Source: Microvirga thermotolerans
GTDB taxonomy: Bacteria; Pseudomonadota; Alphaproteobacteria; Rhizobiales; Beijerinckiaceae
DNA length: 64,000 nt
NCBI RefSeq assembly: GCF_009363855.1
Contig: NZ_CP045423.1
Span: 2,386,001 to 2,450,000 of the forward strand
Reading direction: 5' to 3'
Under the pieces are notes generated by a model that saw only the letters and a list, made by a program, of their open reading frames with translations, ran no database searches and was not told the DNA's origin. Of this stretch, positions 49,993-61,609 are shown in pieces. Each line of letters opens with the position of its first letter. Position 1 is the first letter of the stretch. The position numbers and the translations under genes were made by a program.

Positions 49993-50511
49993 TCATCGCG
50001 GCGCGCGCGGCCGCCCCGGCAGGCCTTCGGGCGCGTCCCAGCGCGGGCGGACCTTCGGAGGAGCCCGCTCCGCGGGCGGCTGCTGGGCCTGCGCCGGAAG
50101 CCAGCGGCGAAGGCTCTGGAGGTAATCCCGGTCGAGGCCGGCCGCTTCCGCCGCCTCGACCACGCTTTCCATGTAGCCGGACTTCGGCACGCCCGGCCGG
50201 TGGCTCCGCCCCACATAGACGAGCGCCCGCCGGGGCCCCTGCTCCGTGAGGACCGGCTGGACCACCTTGGCGTAGAGGCCCGTGGCGAGGCTCTCGTAGC
50301 GGTCGAGGGCGGGCACGTCCGCGAGGGCCAGGTCCCACAGGAGGCCCCAGACGGTTGCCCGCGGATCGCGCATGACGGACGCGTAGCCGTCGCTCGACAC
50401 GAAGAAGCGATGGCGCATCAGCCGGCCGGTCCCGACCGGCCTCGAGGCCGGGCAGCGCCGGGCCATGGCGGCGAGGTCCATGTTGGACCCGTAGGCGAAG
50501 TAGAGGGGCAT
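49993..50511 (-). CDS. Gamma-glutamylcyclotransferase-like protein
   Basis: The 172-residue protein starts MPLYFAYGSNMDLAAMARRC, the phosphate/glutamyl-binding YGSN motif of the GGCT/AIG2 fold, followed by GTGRLMRHRFFVSSDGYAS, then VWGLLWDLALADVPALDRYE with the catalytic Glu region. Such enzymes cyclise gamma-glutamyl peptides or process gamma-glutamylamines. The C-terminal tail is Pro/Arg-rich. Its start follows pccA by 24 bases, same direction, so it is probably co-transcribed with pccA although no shared pathway is evident. Confidence 0.87.
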   Translation of the reverse strand: MPLYFAYGSNMDLAAMARRCPASRPVGTGRLMRHRFFVSSDGYASVMRDPRATVWGLLWDLALADVPALDRYESLATGLYAKVVQPVLTEQGPRRALVYVGRSHRPGVPKSGYMESVVEAAEAAGLDRDYLQSLRRWLPAQAQQPPAERAPPKVRPRWDAPEGLPGRPRAPR

Positions 50512-50534
50512 GGTCGTCCCGCCCGGGCAGGCGA

Positions 50535-52535
<2,001 letters not shown>

Positions 52536-52637
52536 GAGCCCTCGAACGCTTCCACCCAAGTTTTTGCCTTCCTCCCGTTACTGCACATCGGCCCGTTCGG
52601 GAAGCGGCACGGGGTCAGCTTTTCGTCTGGCCCGGCC

Positions 52638-53051
52638 TCAGGCCGCAAGGCCCTGCTGCCGCTCGAGATGGCGGCCGCGGACGATGAAGTCGAGGAGCGC
52701 GGCGCCGACGGTGCGCGAGCGGTCGAGGACCGCATAGGCGATGCCCATCGCGGTCCGGGTCGGTCCGCCCACGTCCAGCACGGTGGCGAGCCAGGCCGCG
52801 TCGTCGTGCTCCACCACCCCAGCGGGTTCACGGCCCTGGACCATGAACTCCACCACGAGGGCCGTCAGGACCGGCTCCCAGCTCGCGTCGGCGCGCACCG
52901 TCCGGTCGAGCGCCAGGAGCGCCTCCACCTCCGCCTTGCTCGACAGCCCGCTCCTCAGGATCTCTTCGCGCAAAACCTCCACGTCCTCGGCAGAAATGAA
53001 CTGCCGGTCGATAACACGCTCGATGAAGTTCCGAAGATCTGCACCGATCAT
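52638..53051 (-). CDS. Uncharacterised protein, 137 aa
   Basis: I do not recognise a family. The protein starts MIGADLRNFIERVIDRQFIS and is largely helical with alternating acidic residues: AEDVEVLREEILRSGLSS, EALLALDRTVRAD, SWEPVLTALVVEFMVQG and TRTAMGIAYAVLDRSR. No signal peptide or membrane span. Codon use fits. A start at 53078 (MQQPGG) is also possible. It sits just upstream of pccA on the same strand, spaced 100 bases, so a common transcript is possible; no functional link is suggested. Confidence 0.65.
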   Translation of the reverse strand: MIGADLRNFIERVIDRQFISAEDVEVLREEILRSGLSSKAEVEALLALDRTVRADASWEPVLTALVVEFMVQGREPAGVVEHDDAAWLATVLDVGGPTRTAMGIAYAVLDRSRTVGAALLDFIVRGRHLERQQGLAA

Positions 53052-53326
53052 CCGTTCAACTCCTCCCGGCTGCTGCATGCGCCGGTTGTTTTCCTGTCCG
53101 GCTTCGACACTCTCACGATGCGGGAGCGTAAAACGTTAACGGGATCTTCCGACCTTCCGTTGAGGTTAAGCGAAGTTGACGCGTTTTGGTTGCCGGAATC
53201 TTGCGCCTCGGGCGGCGACGGCTCCCTTGCATTCCCGCAAGGCGGGCCTTTCCGCCATGGGGGCGGCCATGCCGCGATCCCATGTTACCGGCAGGCGGGC
53301 CGGCTGCCCGCCCCTCGGAGGCGACC

Positions 53327-54253
53327 ATGAGCCATCACGGCATTCACCACGTCACGGCCATCGCGGGGCCCGCGCGCCGCAACATCGACTTCTACACCCG
53401 TGTCCTCGGGCTGCGGCTGGTGAAGAAGACGGTCAATTTCGACGATCCGGGCACCTATCATTTCTACTACGGCAACGAATCCGGTGCCCCGGGCTCGATC
53501 CTCACCTTCTTCCCCTGGGAGCACGCCGCGCCCGGCCGGGCCGGGGCGGGCTCGACCCTCGAGACCGGGTTTCGCGTGCCGGAGGCCTCCATCGGCTTCT
53601 GGGCCCATCGCTTCCTGGAAAAGGGCGTGGAGCACGGCGCGCCCGAGAGGCGGTTCGGCCGGAGCGTCCTGCCGTTCAAGGATCCCGACGGCACGAATCT
53701 GGCGCTGGTCGGCGTCCCGGACGCGGAGGCCGCCTCGGCCCCGGCCGGGGAGATCCCGCAGGGGGCCGCCATCTCGGGCCTGGAGGGGGTGACGCTCCTC
53801 GTCACCGATGCGGTCCGGACCGGCGACATCCTCACCGACGTCCTCGGCCTGAAGGAGACGGCGCGGGAAGGCTCGCTCGTCCGCTACCGGGGCGATGCGG
53901 AACTCGGCGGCACGGTCGACGTGCGGGATGCGAGCGGCTTCCTGCCCGGGCGCCTCGGGGCCGGCTCGGTCCATCACGTGGCCTTCCGCGCGGCGGACGA
54001 TGCGGCGCAGGAGACCATGGTGCAGCGCCTCGCGGAGCATCACGGCATCCGCGCCACCGGTCAGAAGGACCGCAACTACTTCCGGTCCGTCTATTTCCGG
54101 GAGCCGGGCGGCGTTCTCTTCGAGATCGCCACCGACCGGCCGGGCTTCATGGCCGACGAGCCCTTCGACCGGCTCGGCCGGGAGCTGAAGCTGCCGCCGT
54201 TCCTGGAGCCGCACCGCAACGACATCGAACGCGCCCTGCCTGCCCTCGCATGA
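53327..54253 (+). CDS. VOC-family ring-cleaving dioxygenase (MhqO/MhqA-like)
   Basis: The 308-residue protein has two vicinal-oxygen-chelate repeats. Iron or metal ligands are visible: HHVTAIAGPARRNIDFYT near the N-terminus, then SVHHVAFRAADDAAQ and FEIATDRPGFMADEPF later. The pattern is that of ring-cleaving dioxygenases of the MhqO type, which act on hydroquinones and quinone-like electrophiles in Bacillus. The alpha/beta hydrolase gene 50 bases downstream resembles MhqD of the same regulon, supporting the assignment. GAGGCGACC precedes the ATG. Confidence 0.88.
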   Translation: MSHHGIHHVTAIAGPARRNIDFYTRVLGLRLVKKTVNFDDPGTYHFYYGNESGAPGSILTFFPWEHAAPGRAGAGSTLETGFRVPEASIGFWAHRFLEKGVEHGAPERRFGRSVLPFKDPDGTNLALVGVPDAEAASAPAGEIPQGAAISGLEGVTLLVTDAVRTGDILTDVLGLKETAREGSLVRYRGDAELGGTVDVRDASGFLPGRLGAGSVHHVAFRAADDAAQETMVQRLAEHHGIRATGQKDRNYFRSVYFREPGGVLFEIATDRPGFMADEPFDRLGRELKLPPFLEPHRNDIERALPALA

Positions 54254-54303
54254 GAATCCCCGCAAGGGACGCGCCCCGGCCCGCCGGGAGAAAGACGAGC
54301 CCC

Positions 54304-54915
54304 ATGAGCAGCCTGTCCTTCATTCACCGCTACGTGCCCGCGACGGAGCCCGGGCATCCGCCGCTGCTCCTGCTCCACGGCACCGGGGGCAACGAGGACG
54401 ATCTGCTGTCCCTCGGCAAGATCCTCTGCCCCGGGGCCGCCCTCCTCTCCCCGCGCGGGAAGGTTCTGGAGAACGGGATGCCGCGCTTCTTCCGCCGCCT
54501 GGCGGAAGGGGTCTTCGACGAGGACGACGTGCGGGCCCGCGCCCATGAGCTCGCCGACTTCGTCGCCGGGGCGCGGCAGGCCTACGGCCTCGACGCTCCG
54601 GTGGCCGTCGGCTTCTCCAACGGCGCCAACATCGCGGCCGCCGTCCTCCTGCTGCGTCCGGAGGCGCTCGCGGGCGCGGCCCTCCTGCGTCCCATGGCCC
54701 CGCTCGAGGCGCCGCCGCAGGGCGACCTCACCGGCCTGCCGGTGCTGATGATCTCGGGCCAGCTCGACCCCATCGTTCCCACGGAGGAGGCCACGCGGCT
54801 CGCCGACCAGCTCACCGCCGCCGGCGCCCTGGTCAAGCACGAGATGATCCCGGTCGGCCACGGCCTGTCGCAGCAGGACCTGGCCTTCACGCGGAAATGG
54901 CTGGGAACCCTGTAG
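54304..54915 (+). CDS. Alpha/beta hydrolase (MhqD-like carboxylesterase)
   Basis: The 203-residue protein has the esterase/phospholipase fold: LLLLHGTGGNEDDLLSLGKI, the nucleophile elbow GFSNGANIAAAV (Ser), a catalytic Asp in SGQLDPIVPTEEA, and the His in VGHGLSQQDLAFT. It is close to MhqD/YodD carboxylesterases that accompany MhqO dioxygenases in quinone resistance. It lies directly downstream of the VOC gene with a normal Shine-Dalgarno region, so they form an operon. A MarR-type MhqR regulator was not found nearby. Confidence 0.9.
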   Translation: MSSLSFIHRYVPATEPGHPPLLLLHGTGGNEDDLLSLGKILCPGAALLSPRGKVLENGMPRFFRRLAEGVFDEDDVRARAHELADFVAGARQAYGLDAPVAVGFSNGANIAAAVLLLRPEALAGAALLRPMAPLEAPPQGDLTGLPVLMISGQLDPIVPTEEATRLADQLTAAGALVKHEMIPVGHGLSQQDLAFTRKWLGTL

Positions 54916-55020
54916 GCGGCGCCGGGAGTGTCCTGCCGTCCGAAGGACCGGGATCCATGAACGCCGCCAGTGAAGGAGAAACGCGGCGGCAGCCGCTGCG
55001 CCCTGTCGGCCTTGCGAGTG

Positions 55021-55066
55021 CTTATGGGTTCCGGGTCCGGCCGAAGGCCGTCCCGGAATGACGACG
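55021..55066. repeat. REP-like palindromic intergenic element
   Basis: A palindromic element with outer arms TTCCGGG (55029-55035) and CCCGGAA (55052-55058) and an inner CGGCC-GAA-GGCCG hairpin. Dispersed intergenic palindromes of this kind (read in translation as VIPGRPSAGPG) are common in rhizobial genomes. It stands between the esterase and pccB stops, where it may also act as a bidirectional terminator. Confidence 0.6.
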
Positions 55067-55139
55067 GACGTGGCGGCGGGGCGCGACGCCGCCCCCTTCC
55101 CGCCGCAGCCCTTTGCGGCTCCGGGCCGCCGGCGCGGCC

Positions 55140-56672
55140 CTACAACGGAATGTTGTCGTGCTTCTTCCAGGGCAGCTCCGTCTCCTTGTGCCTGAGCATG
55201 GCGAGGGCGCGGGCGATGCGGCGGCGGGTCGAGTGCGGCATGATCACCTCGTCGATGTAGCCGCGCTCCGCCGCCACGAACGGCGACATGAAGCGGTCCT
55301 CGTATTCCTTGGTGCGGGCGGCGATCTTCTCCGGATCGTCCATGTCCTGCCGGAAGATGATCTCCACCGCGCCCTTGGCGCCCATCACCGCGATCTGCGC
55401 CGTGGGCCAGGCATAGTTCACGTCGCCGCCCACGTGCTTGGAGGCCATCACGTCGTAGGCGCCGCCGAAGGCCTTGCGGGTGATCACGGTCACCAGCGGC
55501 ACGGTGGCCTCGGAATAGGCGAAGAGCAGCTTCGCCCCGTGCTTGATCAGGCCGCCGTATTCCTGCGCCGTGCCGGGCAGGAAGCCGGGCACGTCCTCGA
55601 AGGTGACGATGGGGATGTTGAAGGCGTCGCAGAAGCGCACGAAGCGCGCCGCCTTGCGCGACGCGTCGGCGTCGAGGACGCCCGCGAGCACCATCGGCTG
55701 GTTGGCTACGAAGCCGACCGTGCGGCCCTCGATGCGGCCGAAGCCGGTGATGATGTTCCGGGCGAAGGCTTCCTGGATCTCGAAGAAGTCGCCCTCGTCG
55801 ACGACCTTCAGGATCAGCTCCTTCATGTCGTAGGGCTTGTTGGGATTGTCCGGGATCAGGGTGTCGAGGCTTTCGTCGATCCGGTTGGGATCGTCGTAGC
55901 TCGGCCATTCCGGCACCCCGTCCATGTTGTTGGAGGGCAGGAAGTCGAGCAGGCGGCGGATCTGGAGCAGGGCCTCCACGTCGTTGTCGTAGGCACCGTC
56001 CGCCACGGAGGACTTGGTGGTGTGGATCTTGGCGCCGCCGAGCTCCTCCGACGTCACCGTCTCGTTGGTGACGGTCTTCACCACGTCGGGGCCCGTGACG
56101 AACATGTAGGAGCGGTCGCGCACCATGAAGATGAAGTCGGTCATGGCCGGCGAATAGACGTCGCCGCCCGCGCAGGGGCCCATGATGACCGAGATCTGCG
56201 GGATGACGCCCGAGGCGATCACGTTGCGCTTGAACACCTCGCCGTAGCCGCCGAGGGCCGCCACGCCCTCCTGGATGCGGGCGCCGCCCGCATCGAACAG
56301 GCCGACGATGGGGGCGCGCATCTTGAGCGCCATGTCCTGGATCTTGGTGATCTTCTGGGCATGGGCCTCGGAGAGCGAGCCGCCGAACACGGTAAAGTCC
56401 TTGGCGAAGACGAAGACCGTGCGGCCGTTGACCGTGCCCCAGCCGGTCACCACCCCGTCGCCGGGGATCTTCACCTTCTCCATCCCGAAGTCGGTCGAGC
56501 GGTGCTCGACGAACATGTCGAACTCCTCGAACGAGTTCTTGTCCAGCAGGAGCTCGATGCGCTCCCGGGCGGTGAGCTTGCCGCGCCCGTGCTGCGCCTC
56601 GATGCGCTTGGTGCCGCCGCCCAGCCGCGCCTGGGCACGCCGCTCTTCGAGCCGTTCAAGGATGTCTTTCAT
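55140..56672 (-). CDS. pccB: Propionyl-CoA carboxylase, carboxyltransferase beta subunit
   Basis: PccB carboxylates propionyl-CoA to methylmalonyl-CoA with CO2 from PccA-biotin. The 510-residue protein starts [20 protein letters not shown] and has the two carboxyltransferase halves: [57 protein letters not shown], then [20 protein letters not shown] and [20 protein letters not shown]. These are PccB rather than MccB features. The start at 56672 fits the family; the open frame upstream is not conserved. pccA is about 2.6 kb away on the same strand. Confidence 0.94.
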   Translation of the reverse strand: MKDILERLEERRAQARLGGGTKRIEAQHGRGKLTARERIELLLDKNSFEEFDMFVEHRSTDFGMEKVKIPGDGVVTGWGTVNGRTVFVFAKDFTVFGGSLSEAHAQKITKIQDMALKMRAPIVGLFDAGGARIQEGVAALGGYGEVFKRNVIASGVIPQISVIMGPCAGGDVYSPAMTDFIFMVRDRSYMFVTGPDVVKTVTNETVTSEELGGAKIHTTKSSVADGAYDNDVEALLQIRRLLDFLPSNNMDGVPEWPSYDDPNRIDESLDTLIPDNPNKPYDMKELILKVVDEGDFFEIQEAFARNIITGFGRIEGRTVGFVANQPMVLAGVLDADASRKAARFVRFCDAFNIPIVTFEDVPGFLPGTAQEYGGLIKHGAKLLFAYSEATVPLVTVITRKAFGGAYDVMASKHVGGDVNYAWPTAQIAVMGAKGAVEIIFRQDMDDPEKIAARTKEYEDRFMSPFVAAERGYIDEVIMPHSTRRRIARALAMLRHKETELPWKKHDNIPL

Positions 56673-56852
56673 GGAATGAACTCTGAACGTCGGAGGAAAT
56701 CGCCTTCCGCCATAGCACGGGACGGGCGCTCGGGCATCCACCCGCGCATCCCACTTTCGGGTGTTCCACGCCCATGTGCTCGGCGTCACTTCACAAAGAG
56801 TGGTCCCAACAATAAGAAGCGATTGCTATAACACTTCCAACTGGGGGCATCC

Positions 56853-57230
56853 ATGCACAACATCCGTAACCTTTCCGCCGTCGCGCTCGCCGCCTCGCTC
56901 GCCGTCGCGGGCTGCGCGAGCCGCTCGGAGGACGTGGCCGCGTCCTACGTGTCGTCGGGCACCTACAGCAGCTACAGCTGCAAGGAGCTGGGCCAGGAGG
57001 CGCAGCGCGTCAGCGCGGCCGCCGCAGCCGCCTCGGGCGCCCAGGATTCCCAGCGGACGAAGGACGTGGTCGCCACGACCGCCGCGGTCGTGATCTTCTG
57101 GCCCGCCGCCTTCTTCGTGAGCGGGAACAACGCCCAGACGGCGGAGCTCGCCCGCCTGAAGGGGCACATGCAGGCCATCGAGGAAGCCTCCGTCCAGAAG
57201 AAGTGCGGTATCCGCTTCCAGCGGGCCTGA
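56853..57230 (+). CDS. Lipoprotein with central membrane-like segment, 125 aa
   Basis: The signal peptide ends in a lipobox (AVAGC, Cys21), so the protein is probably lipid-anchored. The mature part reads TYSSYSCKELGQEAQRVSAA, an Ala-rich stretch, a hydrophobic segment (TTAAVVIFWPAAFFVSG), and an EEASVQKKCGIRF tail. Two Cys (SC, KC) may pair. The pattern resembles small rhizobial lipoproteins of unknown function. The upstream region carries a TATAAC box (near 56826) that could be the -10. It is convergent with the ATP12 gene. Confidence 0.78.
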   Translation: MHNIRNLSAVALAASLAVAGCASRSEDVAASYVSSGTYSSYSCKELGQEAQRVSAAAAAASGAQDSQRTKDVVATTAAVVIFWPAAFFVSGNNAQTAELARLKGHMQAIEEASVQKKCGIRFQRA

Positions 57231-57248
57231 GGCCGTCCCGCCGCGGGA

Positions 57249-58034
57249 TCAGGCCTGGGACAGGCGGTAGACCGTGGAGGCGGCGGCGAACTCGGCCTGC
57301 CGCCTCTTCCGGCGCTCGGACGCCTCGTAATCCTCGCCCCAGACGCTCTCCTGGTAGAGCTCGTCCACATGGGCGGCGGCCCAGGCCTCCTCGGCGTCGA
57401 GGACGCCCTCGGCATGAGCCAGGGCGATCAGCACCGAGCCGGTCAGGGTCGTCATGACATGGAGCGCCGCCAGGGCAAGCGGGGAGCCGACCTCGTCCAC
57501 GACCCGGCGGATCGCGGCGATCGCCTCCTCCGGCTGGGTCACGTGCATCACGCCCTCCGCCAGGGCGAACCGCGCCCCGTGCCGCTCCCGCGCCCAGGCC
57601 AGGATCGGGTCCCAGGCGGCGGTCTGGGACCGGGCGAGGCGCTCGGGCTCGCTCATGCGATAGTAGAGAAGATCCGAGCCTGCATAGCGCACGAGATCCT
57701 CCGCCACCTCGGCCATCCGCGGCGCGACGCCGTCGAGGGCGGAATTGACGATCCGGGTGATCGGCATCGTGGAGGGGTCGATCTCCGCCCCCTGAGCGGC
57801 CCACTCGGCGGCGATGGCCTCGGCCAGGGGCCGCGAGGCGACGGCGAGCGGATGCCTGCCCGGGGTGCGGGCGCCGCGGCCGTCCAGGGTCAGGGCATGG
57901 AGCCCGTCGCGCTCCTCGACGGCGGCCTCCCTGTAGAATCGCTTGGGAAGGGTCGGCTTCATTCCCGCCTGGGCGGCGCGGATCGGGTCGGGCTCGTCGG
58001 CGGAAGGGAACCAGTCGTTGTCGCTCATGGCCAT
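57249..58034 (-). CDS. ATP12 family F1-ATPase assembly chaperone
   Basis: ATP12 proteins assist assembly of the F1 alpha/beta subunits of ATP synthase. The 261-residue protein has FYREAAVEERDGLHALTLDG, a LAEAIAAEWAAQGAEIDPST segment with the ATP12 Trp-Ala motif, MPITRIVNSALDGVAP, and DLLYYRMSEPERL, all family hallmarks. Alphaproteobacteria have ATP12 while most other bacteria do not. Two adjacent ATG codons (58034 and 58028) are possible; the first follows GAGGT. It is nine bases from the HAD gene, with the same direction, a common pair in this group. Confidence 0.93.
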   Translation of the reverse strand: MAMSDNDWFPSADEPDPIRAAQAGMKPTLPKRFYREAAVEERDGLHALTLDGRGARTPGRHPLAVASRPLAEAIAAEWAAQGAEIDPSTMPITRIVNSALDGVAPRMAEVAEDLVRYAGSDLLYYRMSEPERLARSQTAAWDPILAWARERHGARFALAEGVMHVTQPEEAIAAIRRVVDEVGSPLALAALHVMTTLTGSVLIALAHAEGVLDAEEAWAAAHVDELYQESVWGEDYEASERRKRRQAEFAAASTVYRLSQA

Positions 58035-58042
58035 TGCCGACC

Positions 58043-58720
58043 TCAGGCGGCGCTGGGGGAAGCCTGCGCCAGGAAATGGCCCAGCGCCTGCTCCAGTTCC
58101 CCGTAGGAATCGACGATCAGCCTCGCGCCCGCCTCCGAAAGGGCGGACACCGGCTGGAAGCCCCAGGATACGCCCAGAGGCAGCACCCTGGCGGCGCGGG
58201 CCATCGCCATGTCGAAGCTCGAATCGCCCACCATGACCGTGTCCAGCGCCTCGGCGCCGACCTCCCCCATCGCCTGGAGAAGCATGGCGGGGTGCGGCTT
58301 CGAGGGGGCATCGTCCGCCGTCTGGACCGTCGCGAAGAGATCGCCCCAGCCGTGCCGTTCCAGGAGATGCGCCACGCCGCGCCGGGACTTGCCCGTGGCG
58401 ATGCCGAGGAGCACGTCCTCGCGCCCGCTCAGCCAGCGGAGGCAGTCGAGCGCCCCCGGGAACAGCGGCTCGGCGTTGGCAGGGTCGGCCCGCAGCTCCC
58501 CGAAGGCGTCCTTGTAGGCCTCCACCATCCGCTCGACGGGTCCGTCGGGCCCCACGAGGACGGTGAACGCCTCGGCGAGGGACAGGCCGACGATGGACAG
58601 GGCCCGCTCCCGCGTGGGCGGCGGCAGCCCGACCGCGGCGAAGGCCCTGTGCTGGGCGGCGACGATGATGTTCTGGCTGTCCACCAGCGTCCCGTCCACA
58701 TCGAAGATGACGAGTTTCAA
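58043..58720 (-). CDS. HAD-superfamily phosphatase-like hydrolase
   Basis: The 225-residue protein has the HAD motifs: I, KLVIFDVDGTLVD (Asp nucleophile); II, LLGIATGKSRRG; III, SKPHPAM with Lys; and IV, VMVGDSSFDMAMAR (Asp pair). The small cap between motifs I and II fits phosphoglycolate-phosphatase-like enzymes of HAD-IA type. The TTG at 58720 is the only start giving the conserved beginning. It precedes ATP12 closely; in many relatives a RluC pseudouridine synthase precedes this pair, but here a patatin lies 110 bases upstream. Confidence 0.9.
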   Translation of the reverse strand: MKLVIFDVDGTLVDSQNIIVAAQHRAFAAVGLPPPTRERALSIVGLSLAEAFTVLVGPDGPVERMVEAYKDAFGELRADPANAEPLFPGALDCLRWLSGREDVLLGIATGKSRRGVAHLLERHGWGDLFATVQTADDAPSKPHPAMLLQAMGEVGAEALDTVMVGDSSFDMAMARAARVLPLGVSWGFQPVSALSEAGARLIVDSYGELEQALGHFLAQASPSAA

Positions 58721-58830
58721 TGCCGTGTTCCGTCTGCTGCGGCGCGGCCCGCGAAGCGGAACCGCCCGTACCGGGGCGGCGCGGGGAAGAGAAGCGCCGC
58801 GCCCTCCATGCCCGAGCCGGACGCGGCCCG

Positions 58831-59895
58831 TCAAGAATAGGCGGCCCGCAGGTCCAGGGTGCTCCGCTGCCCGATGGCCGCGTAGTTCTCCGCGAGCCAT
58901 TGCCGCGCGGCGGCGCGCCCGAGATCCTTCAACCGCTTGAAGAACTCCCACCTTGCGTCGAGGCGGGAGGATGCGGTGAACGCCTCGAGGGCCCGGTCCC
59001 CGTGGATCCGGTGCATCAGCACCCGCTTGTAGTCCTTCGTGGAGAGCTTGCCCTGGTCGATGAGCCGCATCACGAACTCGATGGTCCGTAGCTCGTGCAG
59101 CAGGTTGGCGTTGAAGGTGATCTCGGTCAGGCGGTTCTGGATCTCCTGGGCCGTGCGCGGCGTCTCCCGACGCTCGACGGGGTTGACCTGGACCAGGAGG
59201 ACATCGTCGGTCCGCGTCTCGTAGAAGAGCGGGAACAGGGCCGGATTGCCCGTATAACCGCCATCCCAGTACGGCTCGCCGTCGATCTCGACCGCCTTGA
59301 AGATCATCGGAAGGCACGCGGAGGCCAGCACGTGATCGACCGTAAGCTCGCCGCGGCGGAAGACGTGGATCTTGCCGGTCCACACGTTGGTGGCGGTCAC
59401 GAAGAGCTGCGCCTGCGTGCAGGCCCTGACGCGCGCGAAGTCGATCAGCCCGCCGAGGGCGTCCCTCAGCGGGTTGATGTCGAGGGGGTTCAGGTCGTAG
59501 GGGCTGGCCATGCGCGACCAGGCCTGCATCCAGGAATGGGCGTCGGAACCGTCGGGCGTCCAGTAGCTGAGGAAACGGTCGAACAGGGACCGCTGGACCG
59601 GGGAAAGGACCCCGTCGAGGCTCACCCGCTTCCAGAACTGCCGCAGCTGCGCCCGGGCGCCCTCCGCGCCGCCCTCGAGCCATCCTTCCAGCATGACGAC
59701 CGCGTTCATGGCGCCGGCGCTGGCGCCGGTGATCGCCTCCACGGCGAGGCGGCCATCCTCCAGGATGTAATCGAGGACGCCCCAGGTGAAGGCGCCGTGG
59801 GCGCCGCCGCCCTGGAGAGCCAGCGCGACCGTCTTCTCGGCCTTAGGGCCCGCAAGGCCGCACGGGCCGACGATCTGTCCTGCGCGGCCCGTCAT
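58831..59895 (-). CDS. Patatin-like phospholipase
   Basis: The 354-residue protein has the patatin catalytic dyad: oxyanion loop LALQGGGAHGAFTWG, GASAG nucleophile (Ser) near residue 58, and DGGYTGNPALFPLFYE with the catalytic Asp. The C-terminal half has helical regions (NLLHELRTIEFVMRLIDQG). It would hydrolyse phospholipids or other acyl lipids. No signal peptide is seen, so cytosolic or exported by another route. It lies upstream of HAD-ATP12, same direction, without obvious functional link. Confidence 0.9.
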   Translation of the reverse strand: MTGRAGQIVGPCGLAGPKAEKTVALALQGGGAHGAFTWGVLDYILEDGRLAVEAITGASAGAMNAVVMLEGWLEGGAEGARAQLRQFWKRVSLDGVLSPVQRSLFDRFLSYWTPDGSDAHSWMQAWSRMASPYDLNPLDINPLRDALGGLIDFARVRACTQAQLFVTATNVWTGKIHVFRRGELTVDHVLASACLPMIFKAVEIDGEPYWDGGYTGNPALFPLFYETRTDDVLLVQVNPVERRETPRTAQEIQNRLTEITFNANLLHELRTIEFVMRLIDQGKLSTKDYKRVLMHRIHGDRALEAFTASSRLDARWEFFKRLKDLGRAAARQWLAENYAAIGQRSTLDLRAAYS

Positions 59896-60067
59896 GGCAT
59901 GCCGCCCCCTTCCTTCGTGCTTGCCGCAAGCGCGGAGCAGCTTAGCGAAAGCCCGCCCCGTGCGGAACTGCGCCTGCGGTCGGGCCGCCCAGCGGCTGCC
60001 GCAGCGTAAGACTGGATTAACTCGTGAACCTTAGATGTCCCGGCCAGACCGCCATCAGGGACCGATC

Positions 60068-61402
60068 ATGCAGGACATCGCTTCGCTCGCGGAGAGGCTC
60101 CGCTTTCTCGGAATCGACGAGGAGGTCTGCCGGGAGCTTCGGGTGGCGTGGCAGGCGATCGCGCCCGCCCTGCCCGGCATCCTCGAACGGTTCTACGCCC
60201 ATATGCACCGGGAGCCCCATCTGTCCGCCCTGATCGGGTCGCAGCAGGAGCGCCTCGTGAAGGCGCAGTCGCAGCACTGGGCCAGGCTGTTCAGCGGCAG
60301 ATTCGATGCGGGCTATATGGAAAGCATCCGCCGCATCGGCCTCGTCCACAACAGGATCGGCCTGGAGCCCCGGTGGTACATCGGCGGCTACGCCTTCATT
60401 CTCAACGAGATCCTGCGGGCCGTCGCCGCCAGGCACCGGTTCGGCGGCGCCACCCTCGCGCGCCGCATGGACGCGGTGAACCGCGCCGTCATGCTCGACA
60501 TGGACTACGCGATCTCGATCTACCAGGACGCCCTCGTCGAAGAGCGCCAGCGGAGGGGCATGGCCCTCGCCGAAGCCATCGCGTCCTTCTCCGGGGCGGT
60601 TCAGGAAAGCCTCCAGATTTCCGGCGAGGCGAGCGAAGCGCTTTCCGTGAGCGCCTCCACCCTCGATTCGGCGACCGGCGCCGCGAGCGCCCTTGCGGAC
60701 GAGGTCACCGGCAGCGCGGAACGGACGGCGCTCAACATGCAGTCCGGCGCCGCCGCGACCGAGCAGCTCGCCGCGTCCGTGCAGGAGATCGGCAAACAGG
60801 CGAGCCGCTCCGCCGACGTGGCGCGCCATGCCCTGGAGAGCGCGGAGCGCAGCAGGGAATCGGTGGCGAGCCTCGCCGAGCAGGCGAAGGAGATCGGCGA
60901 CGTGGTCGACCTGATCGATCAGATCGCGGCCCAGACCAACCTCCTCGCCCTGAACGCGACCATCGAGGCCGCCCATGCGGGCGAGGCCGGCAAGGGGTTC
61001 GCCGTGGTGGCGCAGGAGGTCAAGACGCTCGCCACCCAGACCGCGAAGGCGACGACCGAGATCGGCTCCCGCATCGCCGCGATCCAGAGCGCGACGCAGA
61101 AGAGCGCGGGCGAGATCGAGGACATCGCCCGCGTCGTCGAGGAAGTGAGCCAGATCGCGACCGCCATCGCGGCCGCGGTGGAGGAGCAGGCGGCCGTGAC
61201 CGCCGACATCGCCTCGAACGTCCAGCAGACGAGCGGTCACACCCAGGTCATGGTGCGCGGAATCGAGACGCTCAACCGGTCGACCGCATCGGCGACCGCG
61301 GCGGCGCAGCAGGTGGCTCAGGCAAAGGAGACCCTCGACCGCCAGCTGATCCGCCTGCGCGACGATATCGACCGTTTCCTCGCCGCCGCGCAGGCCGCCT
61401 GA
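60068..61402 (+). CDS. Globin-coupled methyl-accepting chemotaxis-type sensor
   Basis: The 444-residue protein joins an N-terminal globin-like sensor domain (residues about 10-160) with a C-terminal MCP signalling domain. In the globin part [17 protein letters not shown] and the region [20 protein letters not shown] carry the proximal-His position (HNRIGLEP) expected for haem. The MCP hairpin tip has [20 protein letters not shown] and [20 protein letters not shown]. There are no membrane helices, so it is a cytosolic oxygen or redox sensor feeding a Che system. No other che genes are in the window. Confidence 0.93.
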   Translation: MQDIASLAERLRFLGIDEEVCRELRVAWQAIAPALPGILERFYAHMHREPHLSALIGSQQERLVKAQSQHWARLFSGRFDAGYMESIRRIGLVHNRIGLEPRWYIGGYAFILNEILRAVAARHRFGGATLARRMDAVNRAVMLDMDYAISIYQDALVEERQRRGMALAEAIASFSGAVQESLQISGEASEALSVSASTLDSATGAASALADEVTGSAERTALNMQSGAAATEQLAASVQEIGKQASRSADVARHALESAERSRESVASLAEQAKEIGDVVDLIDQIAAQTNLLALNATIEAAHAGEAGKGFAVVAQEVKTLATQTAKATTEIGSRIAAIQSATQKSAGEIEDIARVVEEVSQIATAIAAAVEEQAAVTADIASNVQQTSGHTQVMVRGIETLNRSTASATAAAQQVAQAKETLDRQLIRLRDDIDRFLAAAQAA

Positions 61403-61609
61403 GCGGAGCGGGGCGGTCCGGCGCGGCCTATCGATTCGGCACCTTCACCGCTCCGAGCAGCATGCGCGCAAAGGCCGGCAACCGGATCGAGCTTGACCTC
61501 CATTCCGTTTCGGAAAGAATGGATCGGCTGTACCTGCAGGGCCTTTCCGTGGCTTTTTTCCGGGGTTTGCCGGGATCCGGTCATCTTCCGGTCTGGGATT
61601 GGCGTAGCC

